A stretch of 64,000 nt of DNA from Rotaria socialis (Eukaryota > Rotifera > Eurotatoria > Philodinida > Philodinidae). A model generated the notes under the pieces. It did not search any database. It worked only from the letters and a program-made list of their open reading frames with translations, and was not told where the DNA came from. The stretch is from positions 1 through 64,000 of the forward strand of contig CAJNYU010000683.1 in NCBI GenBank assembly GCA_905331475.1. Reading direction: 5' to 3'. This document shows positions 1-10,366 of this stretch, in pieces (positions within the stretch are counted from its first letter, which is position 1; every line of letters begins with the position of its first letter). The translations under genes were made by a program, and so were the position numbers.

Positions 1-86
1 AACAAGAGAATTATCAGGTTAAAGCATACGAAGAGAAGAGAAAATATTATACACAATCACAATAATTGGAATCAATCAACCCTTCT

Positions 87-291
87 AAAGGGTTGATGAA
101 AGTGCAACGTATAGCAAACCCGTTAAGGATTTGTGAAATTTATAATCCCTTTCATAAACCCTTCAGGGCCAGTTTTTGCAACTCATAAACCCTATGTTCA
201 TCCCTTTTTCCAGGGTTTATGAAAGGGTTTATAATGTCTTAATAAACCCTTTAAAAGGGTTTGTGACACGTTGCACTTTCATAAACCCTTT
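87..291. repeat. Fold-back inverted-repeat element (MITE-like)
   Basis: The left arm near 87-120 reads as the reverse complement of the right arm near 258-291. The shared core is ATGAAAGTGCAACGT followed by CAAACCC. The inside is made of alternating AAACCCT and AGGGTTT units, so the whole 205 bases can fold. No coding potential is visible. This looks like a palindromic non-autonomous DNA transposon; the family is not recognised. Confidence 0.6.
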
Positions 292-319
292 TTTCGTTTT
301 TTATTCTACGGATATTTTT

Positions 320-450
320 TACAGTGTACCGTATACGACACGGCGATATACGGCCGTAATACGGCGCATACCAAAACGTTAAAATACGGCCCGTATACGG
401 TCGTAAGTTCGGCGTATACGGCCGTTTACGGTCGTATCTAGTCGTCGTAA
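320..450. repeat. CpG-rich cluster of TATACGG / TACGGCCGTA palindromes
   Basis: At least eight near-copies of TATACGG, CCGTATA and TACGGCCGTA are packed into about 130 bases of otherwise AT-rich DNA, starting from ACAGTGTACCGTATACG. The composition differs sharply from both flanks. It could be the subterminal repeat region of a DNA transposon or a protein-binding array. No function can be assigned from sequence. Confidence 0.5.
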
Positions 451-468
451 TGCTCGACCTGGGGAACC

Positions 469-1383
469 TTGAATACTGTTTTAGAGGAATGGGAAAAGGT
501 TGGAATAGCTTCCTTACAAAATCAAAAAGAATATATCAAATTTTTATGCTATAATGTCGAAGGTTGGGGCGCTCGCGCAGTTGAAGCTATTGATTTAGTG
601 TATGAAGTTCAAGCGTCTGTTTGTATTTTTACAGAAGTAGGAGAGTTATGGAACACATGTCGATTACCACATTTTAACACGTTTTATCAAAAAGGTACTA
701 ACAAGAATGGAGGAGTAGAAGGTACCATTCGATCAGGTGACTTTAATGCAACAGTGAAAGAATGGAATAGTCCAATAACTGACAGGAGAGGTGCGAGCGT
801 GAGAGAATGAATAAATGAAAACAATCTCAATTATATTAGTTCAACGACCAACACGTCTAAGCGCTCCCTACGTAATGTAGATTTGTCGTTCTCTAATATG
901 AGAACTATTTCAAGTGAAACATTGTATTTTGGCGCTAGTGATCATTGGTCGATTTTGCTATCATGCAAGAATATTGTTTTTGATACAACCAATTTTTTTC
1001 CTTATAGAAATTGGAAGATATTTGAAGCAGTATTAGCTCTATTACAAATATTCTGGATGGAAGAACAAAAGAAAAATAGTGCAGATGAGTGGTATAAGCA
1101 ATATATTCGTTTCATCGCGGCTGTCAAAAACAGAGCGACTCATCGGAAAGAGAGAGATAAATATAAACCATCGTTACCGGCTAATATCATTGAAAAATTA
1201 AAAGAAATACGAAAAGTGAGAAATAGATATTATCATTCAAGACATAAAGGAGTTTTTAGTGAGGAAACGAGGGTGCTTTTACGCACAATGACAAGAGAAT
1301 CAAAAGTGGATATAGCAAAACATAAAAATACTCAATGGCAAAATGTTTTATCTAACATTCAAACGTCGTACGATAAATCAGAT
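469..1383 (+). pseudogene. Non-LTR retrotransposon (LINE) endonuclease fragment
   Basis: This is the 5' part of a LINE second ORF: an endonuclease/exonuclease/phosphatase (EEP) domain plus the linker before the reverse transcriptase. Recognisable EEP motifs are LCYNVEGWG near the start, GDFNATVKEWNSP with TDRRG near 745-790, and GASDHWSI near 940. The metal-binding D of GDFN and the SDH motif are present. The copy is dead: there is an in-frame TGA at 808-810 with the frame continuing beyond it. The part of the endonuclease between the early strands and GDFN is missing, and the reading frame is cut at about 1383, where a G-rich hairpin begins. No reverse transcriptase follows. Confidence 0.75.
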
Positions 1384-1384
1384 A

Positions 1385-1441
1385 AGGGTGTGGGTGTGAG
1401 TCTGCCTAAAAAGAAGGCAGATACCACACCCACACCACAGC
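1385..1441. repeat. Telomere-like inverted pair (GGGTGTGGGTGTG ... CCACACCCACACC)
   Basis: A G-rich stretch with the TGTGGG unit is followed within 30 bases by its reverse complement. The spacer itself pairs (CTGCCT against AGGCAG), so the segment forms a near-perfect hairpin. It sits exactly where the LINE reading frame is lost. Similar GGGTGTGG...CCACACCC pairs occur near 12480, 44695 and 50691. Confidence 0.6.
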
Positions 1442-2551
1442 ACATATAGTGTAGTGTTGATCATGTTCATCCACAGTCACGCTATCAAGTCAAGCTAAAA
1501 CTGATTGCTAATAGATTCAAGGAAGCAGTTAAATGCCACATTAGGTCAATTTTTTCAGTTACTATATTAGACCCACAAAATTTCAAGTATGACATGTTGA
1601 AGATGTGCTCGTATATGATCTGTAAGGAACCTAAAGTCTCCTGTTTGTTTCCCTTTCGTTTGTCTTATTAATAATATAGTCGAATCAATTGACAGTATTC
1701 ATGTAATTATTATCTAATTTCAACATGTGTTTTTCTACTTCAATAGAGAAAAAAGAGATCGCGAAAAAACTACATTATTCAAGATAGTCGAGTTTCTTGC
1801 AAACGCTTAAATTTATAAGGACCATATATTGTTTTTCTTTCCAACGAAATGACATTTGATTAAGACTATATTTTATTTTCAAAGACTTTCTTGAAATTTG
1901 GCATTGAATATCTAAAAGTATAACATTTGAAATCTTGAAATTTTCGCGAGAAAATGTATGCCATTGGATAATTTTCAATAATGAGTCAGTCACCATGCTT
2001 ATTATGCATCATGTTGGAAAATAAATACGTTTATGTCATGCAATTCGTCTTTCATTGTTTATATAATTTTATTGAATCATTTGAAAGCAAAGAGAGAAAA
2101 TTTTTTCAATTGCCAACATTCTATTCTTGAAATGTACTGACATTGAATTTTTCTTTTAAATTGTTTGCTCTCGGCAATTTACGATGTATGCTTTTATAAA
2201 ATTTTGAAGGTAAAATTTCGAAAGCACCGATCAGTCTAATAGAAATGTGCGCAATCATAAATATTTTTTAACAATATAATTTCAGACCTAAGGATTCAAT
2301 TGCCAAAACTATTCATCTTAAAGTAAGTTGAAAATATTGAAAATACATTTTCTCCTGGAATTTAATGACACAAAAATACATACAGTCATTGTCATCGACC
2401 AGTATCTATGCATTTTGTTTCTCACTTTAAGCAGAAATCAAAGAAACAATTTGTTAGGTAAACTATTCGTATTATTCCTTTCTTCATATACTTTGCATTC
2501 ATTTCAAAGTATAGATTACATTGAACGTGAAATCACTGACTTCAACAAAAA
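1442..2551. other. Gap upstream of the Mab-21-like gene
   Basis: No gene was recognised in this AT-rich sequence. A possible small non-coding exon at about 2286-2321 is bounded by an acceptor (AATTTCAG) and a good donor (GTAAGT at 2322). It could be a 5' UTR exon of the next gene. This is a weak suggestion without transcript evidence. Confidence 0.4.
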
Positions 2552-5500
2552 ATGGCGACAATTTCAAAGTGTGGTAGCACATCCTTTTTATCTGGTAGCA
2601 CAATAGAAGGCGGTAGTTATTCGCGCCATCTTGCCCAACAACCAATGCAAGATCTCGATTTAATGCTAGTTGCAGCAACGATAAAGTCTTCTGATTGTAT
2701 TCTCAAACTCGAAAGTGTACCTGGATTCGTTCAAATAAAATACGATGAAAGATATATCAAAGTACACACAACAGCACCATTCTCTACCAAACTAAATCGT
2801 GATGGAGTATTATGCATCAATGGTTTCAAAATGAAAGAGAAGTACTCTGGTATCGATAAATGTGCATTATTTCCAAGATCAACAATCACGTCGATCGGTG
2901 TGACAACTACCGTATCAGCAAGTACTGAAGTGAAATATAAGAGTGTTTTCGAGACTACGTCACTTGGTGAACAATTCGAAGCGATACTGAGCTTCATACA
3001 ACGAATGCGTGTACAAGAAAATGTCGAACAATTCCAATCGAAATACATCACAATTTGTGATACGCTACGAAAAACAATATCGAAAAATGTATTACCTTCA
3101 ATTGGTCTCATTGCTGATGCAGAACGCTTTGATGAACGAATGTTTCAGAACATAATTAGCTTAACATTTCCTATGTATTATATACAAATGCCAGAAGTGA
3201 ATAAAGTACGATCGAATACTGTACTTGAATTCTATGAAAAATATAAGTATCTTGGAAATGCATCTATGTTGGAAGATTTTATCGAGTACGGACTATTGTC
3301 AATGAATTATGATTCCGATGTAGTACCAGCTTTGAAACTTGAGTTTTGGCCAGATGATATGCAAGTATTTCTGAATAGAATTCGAAATACTCGACCCAAT
3401 TTATACGAACTTATTCAAGAGCAAGCATCCATGCATCTCATACCGAAATGGTCGGGTAAAACACCGGATATTGACCAAGAAGTCGAATTTCGATATTCAT
3501 TTTCAGCAATTGAAATACTATTAGCTAAGAATCGTACGCGAGCAGAAAAAATTCTGAATGGTGTTGCACGAAGTATTTATTATCGATATCTAAAAAACGA
3601 ACCGTGCCTCGAAGATCACACAAAAACTATCCTACCATCCTATTTCATCAAAACAACAGTCTTATGGATGTGTGAACTGAAAAATCTAGATGATCTATGT
3701 TCAGGTGTGGACGATGATCAAATCATTGCCAATATCATGGCTCGAGAATGGCTACACTATGCCGTATCATTATTATGTACTGGTTGTTGTCGACATTATT
3801 TCATCGACAATTTAAATTTACTAGAAATGTGTTCATCGGCATCTTTAAATCGAGTCGCTTCTATTCTTGAACATGAGGTTCGTTTAAATGAGGATATCAA
3901 AATCGATATATTAATTAAACAGGACGAATTTATGAGTAAAAAAAAGCAGGCAACGGAAAATTGGTTAGGAAGTATGAAAGTGAAAGATATTTTAGCTGCA
4001 GTAAATGATTATCGAATGTTACGAGAAGATTGGCTTATTCCACCCGAAGAAAATCCAGATGAGGGCGATGTGCCAAGTTTTCTGCATACATTAAGTCAAC
4101 TACGAGCGCTTGACGGTGATAAACAACAGAACTGGAACACATTTCAGCGTCTGTTCTTGATGACTGATCAGAAAAATTGGTTGCCACCAATTTGGGATGA
4201 ACAAGTAGCTGAATGTTCTGTGTGTGATTTTGTTGATGGTCTTATCTCATTAGGTTCATTAATGAAAAACATTCAAGAGGGTATGGAGAAATCAGACTTT
4301 GAACAAACTATAGCTTTAAATATCCATGAAACGGAATTATTCCCTGCGCAAAATATTCTCAACGATCTCATTCAACCCGATGATATTGTTCAAAATGGTC
4401 TTATGACATCTTGGTTACCCATGTTTACCAGCTCCTATTTCAATGCATCATCAACAGATATACCATCGATTCGACAACGTTCAGTTATCGCCAATCACCC
4501 TACTGGACCATTTCAAAATATTCTACAAGGTCGTACATGTCCGACACCCTTAAATCCTCAAACAAGACAAACGTATATAGAATATACTCACAGTGTGTCA
4601 TATAAATTCCTGGACCTACTCAGTGCAGCTCCAAATATCGATATGACATTGGAAGATCTAGTCAAATATTATGATCGACCAAAGAAAACAATCGAAGTAG
4701 ACCGATCATTATTCTCACTTTTTCAGTTTTTGCTAATTTACTCTTTTTAGCCGGTGACAACATCATTCATCGACGAGCAAATCGCCTCACACGCAACTAA
4801 TCCTTCTTCTGTCAACAAAGAAAGTGTTACTTTAATTGTTTTCGATCCCAATCGTACTATAAAAGATATGACAGATGATTTATATCGTAATATAAATGAT
4901 TATGTACTGTTCTATGCTGTGAAGTCTCAATTACTTACCTATGTACAATCAATCAGTGACGAATCTATTTTCTTAATTCTTTGCCAATCTTTTTTCGACG
5001 AGAATTTTCTATCTAAATTACAGAATTTAAACCAAGTTCATTTCATATTCATCTATTCTCCGCAACTAGAGATCGACGATCAGCTCAAGAATAAATATTC
5101 TAAACTAATCAATATCTTTACTGAGCAAACAGTATTATTTGAGCATGTACAGACATACATAGAAAAATCATTCGCGTTACAATTTGGATTTTATGACCCA
5201 CAGCAGATATTGACAACGCATACAAACTTATCAAAAGAAAATGCTATATTTTTCTGGAATTTACTATTGCGTGATCTATTGATGACAGAACAGTTAAACG
5301 ATAAAAGTTCGATTGTTCAAGACTGTCGAGAATATTATTGTCAAAATATTGTAGAGATGGAAAATATAGAACGATTTGACAAGACATATGAATCTAAAAA
5401 TGTCCACGAATGGTATTTGAAACCTTGTTTTATTTCCAAACTCCTTGCCAAAGCATTTCATTCGACTGACATAGAACGATTGAAATCATTCAACTTTTTT

Positions 5501-6562
5501 ATCAACGATCTCTGTTCAACTATCGAAGACACAACTACCACAGAACAACTCTATTATACTACTATAGTACAAAAAATTCAATTCGTAAAATTATTGGAAA
5601 ATATTGGTCAACTGATGACTTTCAGTGGATTTTTACTAACAAATCGTTCATTTGAAGAGATCATACAATACCAAAACGATTCATACGTAACAGTTGTTTT
5701 TGAAATAGCCAATATTTCTATATCTGCTGTTCATATGGTCGACTCGACTCGAGTAATGATCAATTTAGGAGCTACATTTAAACTGGTATCACTTGATTTT
5801 GATGATAAATTGAGAGTGTGGATAGCTCGCTTAATGTTTAACCATGATGAATTACAAATCTCACAGAATTATATCGCTATACAACGACAGGTTATGGAGC
5901 GAATGACTTTACCGATTATAATGGGTGTTTTACTATTGAAAATCAGTAATGTCTCGACGGTAAAAAAATACTTTGATAATTTGACAAGCGAAGACGAAGC
6001 TCTCATCTATTTTTATAATGGAATTATACGCCATGGAAAAGGTGAATATGAATTAGCATTGACTGATTTTCAAATAGCCTACGAACTGATGCTCAGTGAC
6101 GGACGGATACAAGATAGTACTTTAGTCTTACATGATATTGGCTATGTTTATGATATGAAAAAAGAATTCGACGATGCTTTAGAAAGTCATCGAAAAGCTT
6201 TAGAAATCAGACAAGATCATTTGCAGGCGAATGATGTACTTATAGGTATCAGTTTGTATAATATTGGTCGTACGCTCGTAAGCATGGGGGATGATAGTCA
6301 AGCATTGAGTTATCATCAAAATGCCTTGATGATATTTGAACATACACTAGAACAAAACCATATGCTCATCGCACAAAGTTTTCACAGTCATGGAGTTGTA
6401 TATTTTAATATTGGCAACTATCCACAAGCATTGCATTACTATACAAGAGCATTAGAACTGTACGAAAAGATCGTGCCTCGCAATGAACATTGTATTCTGA
6501 TGGTGAAACAAACACTAGAGATAATTCAGGAACTTCCTGTAGAACATAACATGATTGAATAA
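2552..6562 (+). CDS. Mab-21/cGAS-like nucleotidyltransferase fused to receiver-like, ART-like and TPR domains
   Basis: Two exons, 2552-4696 and 4751-6562, are joined by a 54-base phase-0 intron (GTAGAC...CTTTTTAG). The TAG at 4748-4750 that appears to end the first reading frame is that intron's acceptor, and both exons are in the same frame. The product is about 1318 residues. Residues 1-400 look like the Mab-21 family: GSTIEGG at 15-21, DLDLML at 34-39 (D34, D36) and SDVVPAL with D256 give the three acidic nucleotidyltransferase positions. FRYSFSAIEILL and SYFIKTTVLW then mark the C-terminal helical lobe. About 400-715 is unrecognised. About 740-840 resembles the receiver-like domain found before ART domains in bdelloid proteins. 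About 1000-1090 resembles an ADP-ribosyltransferase fold but lacks a visible E-x-E. About 1120-1310 holds TPRs. The start is fixed by an upstream in-frame TGA at 2537. A cGAS-like sensor role is inference. Confidence 0.75.
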
Positions 6563-6646
6563 CACTGTTTGATACTGAGGAGTAGCAAAATTCGCACAAG
6601 TAGAACTTAAGGATTCTGTTACTTTTTAAGAAGTTAATACTTATAG

Positions 6647-6652
6647 AATAAA
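6647..6652 (+). promoter_or_regulatory. Polyadenylation signal AATAAA
   Basis: AATAAA lies 85 bases after the stop codon of the Mab-21/TPR gene, in a T-rich 3' region. Position and sequence fit a poly(A) signal. Confidence 0.5.
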
Positions 6653-6691
6653 ATTTAGTCAGGTTTTATATTCGGATTTTCTATTTATTCG

Positions 6692-6932
6692 GTATACTGC
6701 AGGTGGAAAAACAAACTATGCGTCACACTAGTTGCATTATACATTATTTATTACCGAGCCACAGATTATGCTAAGCTGACTGCAGGTTCTCTTCGAAAAA
6801 TTCAACAGCACCTTGCCAAATTACTGGACATTGAAGCTACACTTGCTACCTTCGACTGTTCTGAGCTAGAGGGGGGGGGGGGGCATAATGATGCTCAAAT
6901 TCTATTTTTTCAAAAAAGCAACATGTAGGGGN

Positions 6933-6998
<66 letters not shown>

Positions 6999-7147
6999 AT
7001 AATGATGCTCAAATTCTATTATTTCAAAAAATCAACATGTATCTGTTGGAAGAACTTGATTCTGAACTAGAGCACTATCTTAGAGCTGAGATGGCACATG
7101 TCTGCATTATATCTTCACTTTGTAATCTGCAATACAAAATATTGTAA
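6692..7147 (+). pseudogene. Unrecognised coding remnant broken by a poly-G/poly-C scar
   Basis: An open frame runs from about 6692 to 6925. It contains YYRATDYAKLTAG and then a helical stretch (LRKIQQHLAKLLDIEATLA), ending in a run of glycines encoded by the G tract and a TAG at 6926-6928. After the C tract the same coding sequence resumes from a duplicated segment (NDAQILLFQKINM) and continues through LLEELDSELEHYLRAEM to a TAA at about 7147. The duplicated part is near-identical at 6884-6927 and 6998-7041. The frame and helical composition suggest a genuine C-terminal exon of an unrecognised protein, disrupted either in the genome or by the assembly. Confidence 0.4.
6871..6998. other. Poly-G run, N, and 66-base poly-C run (probable assembly scar)
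   Basis: A run of 13 G (6871-6883) precedes a 44-base segment, then GGGG, an N at 6932, then 66 consecutive C (6933-6998), then a second copy of the 44-base segment. Long G or C homopolymers beside an N are typical of mis-assembled low-signal reads or gap filling. Treat lengths here as unreliable. Confidence 0.7.
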
Positions 7148-7644
7148 CGTTCTATGCTGACGTGAGCGTTCATACATCACTTTTTATCTTTTGTGATCTT
7201 TCCTCTTCAACATATTTCTTGTCGATCATGTGTTCATAACTAAGCATGTACATTGAACCAAAATATGTGCTCTTATATTTCCAACACTTTCTTTAAAAAA
7301 AATTTACAGTTGTACTATTCAGATAATAATTTTTATGAATTCTGTATGTCACAGGAAATTTATTGTATAAAGAGCCGTAGCCACACACGTTTCTTTTCTT
7401 CTCATAATCCAATTGCTTAGTCAATACGTACCATGATTTAAGAAGCAGATTATATATTATGCTATTTATCTATAAAGAGGTTAAACCTAAATGCCAGATA
7501 TCGATGCTATCGCAAATATTTGTTATCAACAAATCGTTCGTCAAAATGTATCTCAACTGCTTGCAGTCGAGTATTTTCGTTTGCAATAAATAATGGTTAG
7601 AGAATAAAATTTGATAAATTTCACAATTGCCATTGAAATAAATC
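7148..7644. other. Gap upstream of the M28 peptidase gene
   Basis: No gene was recognised in this AT-rich spacer. It should contain the promoter of the peptidase gene, but no specific element can be named. Confidence 0.4.
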
Positions 7645-9546
7645 ATGTTTCGAAAAGTTATCTTATTTTTCCTCTTATGCCAGGAAAATAATGTTTTGTG
7701 TATTATCCCATTATCTTCATATGTAACAACTGGAATACAACATTATCTACAACCGTTCATCTCTGGTGATGATCAACATATTCCATTGTATACAGGCTGT
7801 AAACCCGTTAATTCAGAATTCAACATCACCGATCTCAATTGTGATTTGGCGGTACCAAACAAAATTTACCTACCAGACTCACTTAAATCTGCAGGTGAAA
7901 ATCAATTGCAATCGATTTTGAAACACTATGAATCGATGAATATTACCTTGATTGAATTATGGCCCACTCTTGGCGCATTTGGTTTTTATACATGGGTTTA
8001 CGCTAGAATATTTCATAATGACACTCACTGGATTTGGTTGAATTCCTCGTCAATAACATTTTCATCTACAGTGGATTCTCCACTAAATGAATCTGAATAT
8101 CCCGAGCCCTATCTACCTCAATTATTACTAACATCAAATGCCGATGACCATTTTGCAATATTCGCTGATGTACTGTCGTTGCCATCATTATATATGAAAA
8201 ACGCATTTGGTGATTGCTTGTGGACATCTGCGAATTATACAAGTGCTCTGAATCAACCCCAAATAACAAAACTTTATTCGGGATGGTTACCACTGGAAAA
8301 AATGAATGAAATTGACCAGGACCTAAATCACAACATATGTGTTGTCTTGCCACAACCGTTCCATGTCAATGGAAAACCATACTCATTATTTATTAATATT
8401 AAACAAGACAATAGTTTTCAGTGGCCATCTAATATTTCTTGGTATACTATTCCATCACCATCATCAAATGATATACTCAAAACAAAGCCAGTTTCTGATG
8501 TTTGGTACAATGATCTTCAATGGCCAACAACATTTGCAGACGAGTGGAAATCAAACATGTATCGATTGACTGGCATGCAACCACTCCAGTACGAAAATAA
8601 AACAGAAATATATTTAACACGCAAATCTTCTATACAAACCGATAATCAATTAATGCATTTGATTGATTATCTCATTGAACAATACAACAAACTAAATATT
8701 CAAACAGAAAAACAGATATTCTACTGGCGAAATATTACTCAAGCAAATCTTATTGTTTATATACCCGCTAGAGGATCATATAGGTGTCATGAACCTGTAG
8801 TATTTATTGATCATATCGATACTGCATTTGAGGCAGATACATTTGATGATACTGGTGAACGTCGGTCAACACCCGGTGCTGATGACAATGTTAGTGGCTT
8901 GATTGCTTTACTTCAATCAGCTGCAATATTGCAAAAGACTCAAGAAAATGCATGTCGTGACATATGGTTAGTTCATGTGACGGGTGAAGAATATCCTGCA
9001 GCTAGCTTAGGCATCTCCCATTTTCTTCAACAGTTATTCATAAAAAAGCAACCAATTTACACCGCCGTTATTGTTGATATGATTGGTCATCGTGTCAATC
9101 GAAGTGATCCCATTGTGCAAGTCAACGCAGGAGACACAACAAAATCGTTACTCATGGCTGAATTAGCTATCAGCTATGTTTATCCACGAATAAAAAACGA
9201 TTTAATTTTACAAAATCTACGGCCAGTTCTGCGTCGATGGAGTGATCCATTAGCATATTTGTACAATACCGATGGAGTCAGATTTGTTGAATATGGTTTC
9301 AATTGTTTGTTATTTAATGAACATATCAATTATCATGAAAATTTTGAACGAGACGGATATCATGATACTTTTGATACAGTGGATTTAATTGATTTTGAAT
9401 ACGGACAAACAGTTTCGCAATATGCAATTGCTACAGTAGCAATGTTATCTCATGCAGAATGTCGTTCGAACTCTTGTTGGAAAGAAGCAAATCTAGTACT
9501 CATCGCTGGACTAAGTTTATTCTTGTCCATACTATATGCAACGTGA
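7645..9546 (+). CDS. Secreted or membrane-anchored M28-family metallopeptidase
   Basis: Single-exon 633-residue protein. Residues 1-19 are a signal peptide (MFRKVILFFLLC). Many N-x-S/T sites indicate an extracellular protein. The C-terminal half is an M28 zinc peptidase domain with all expected ligands visible: H390-x-D392 in DHIDTA, D413/D414 in GADDN, the glutamate pair E448-E449 in TGEEYPA, an aspartate in VDMIGHR, and a late histidine in GYHDTFDTVD. M28 enzymes are di-zinc aminopeptidases or carboxypeptidases. The last about 20 residues are hydrophobic (LVLIAGLSLFLSILYA) and end the protein, fitting a GPI-anchor signal or a tail anchor. The N-terminal 300 residues are not recognised. The absence of introns contrasts with most neighbours. 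Substrate unknown. Confidence 0.8.
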   Translation: MFRKVILFFLLCQENNVLCIIPLSSYVTTGIQHYLQPFISGDDQHIPLYTGCKPVNSEFNITDLNCDLAVPNKIYLPDSLKSAGENQLQSILKHYESMNITLIELWPTLGAFGFYTWVYARIFHNDTHWIWLNSSSITFSSTVDSPLNESEYPEPYLPQLLLTSNADDHFAIFADVLSLPSLYMKNAFGDCLWTSANYTSALNQPQITKLYSGWLPLEKMNEIDQDLNHNICVVLPQPFHVNGKPYSLFINIKQDNSFQWPSNISWYTIPSPSSNDILKTKPVSDVWYNDLQWPTTFADEWKSNMYRLTGMQPLQYENKTEIYLTRKSSIQTDNQLMHLIDYLIEQYNKLNIQTEKQIFYWRNITQANLIVYIPARGSYRCHEPVVFIDHIDTAFEADTFDDTGERRSTPGADDNVSGLIALLQSAAILQKTQENACRDIWLVHVTGEEYPAASLGISHFLQQLFIKKQPIYTAVIVDMIGHRVNRSDPIVQVNAGDTTKSLLMAELAISYVYPRIKNDLILQNLRPVLRRWSDPLAYLYNTDGVRFVEYGFNCLLFNEHINYHENFERDGYHDTFDTVDLIDFEYGQTVSQYAIATVAMLSHAECRSNSCWKEANLVLIAGLSLFLSILYAT

Positions 9547-9694
9547 AAAACATCAAATACATATTCTGTGGGTACCAATCCTTACTCCCTCTTCCCCCTT
9601 ACAACCTATTTCTCATTGGCCACCATTGTCAACAACTTTATTTTGACAGAAAGATACAATTAGAAAAGCCTGTTCAGATAATATTTTGAATGTC

Positions 9695-10148
9695 TATCAT
9701 TTACCACAAATCGTCATTCCCAAACTCATCCCTTAATCATATCCCTATTTTTGGATGATAAAAAGAATATTATTCCTACTGGTGACCAAATAGGGATTGT
9801 GATTTACGGATTTTTCAATTTGGGGATTTTTTTTTTGAATGTAAGATATGTTGTGTCCATCATGACTGAACATCATGTTCTATCTTGCTGAAAATATTTT
9901 TACCATCAAAGCAAGGTGGTGCCACGAAAACAGCACTACCAGCACACACATTCTGATCACCAGAATCCTAAAAAGCGACTCAATCTTGTCTCTCTCTAAT
10001 GGTATCTCTCTATTTGATAACTCTGTATCTTATTTTCAAAAAAAAACCCTATTTGGTCACCAGTAGGGATTTATATTCTTTTTATCATCCACAAATAGGG
10101 ATATGATTTAGGGATGTATTTATGGATGACGATTTGTGGTATATGATA
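9695..10148. mobile_element. MITE with about 100-bp terminal inverted repeats and TA target duplication
   Basis: The segment 9695-9797 matches the reverse complement of 10047-10148 over about 100 bases with few differences. Shared blocks include ACCACAAATCGTCAT, AATCATATCCCTATTT and CTACTGGTGACCAAATAGGG. TA lies at each outer edge, fitting a TA target duplication. The central 250 bases carry no coding sequence. This is a complete-looking non-autonomous DNA transposon; the superfamily is uncertain. Confidence 0.8.
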
Positions 10149-10366
10149 ACCAACCAACCAACATATCATATCCAGTGAGAATACACATGATTCGTCAATC
10201 CTAATGAATCACCTGAAGAATATGACGATAAATTTCTTCAATAGATTGAAGTTTCATATGTACATAGTATATGAATAATACGATTTTCTTTTTCTTTTTT
10301 TTACCATACTATTGATAATATAACTTTTAAATGGAGTAAATATTTATAATTCTCAAAACTTTTTTT

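Noticed and set aside
2731..3111. 126-residue minus-strand frame
   Set aside because: It lies antisense to the conserved nucleotidyltransferase region and has no family features.
6888..7070. Proline-homopolymer reading frame
   Set aside because: It is the translation of the 66-base poly-C run next to an N, most likely an assembly artefact.
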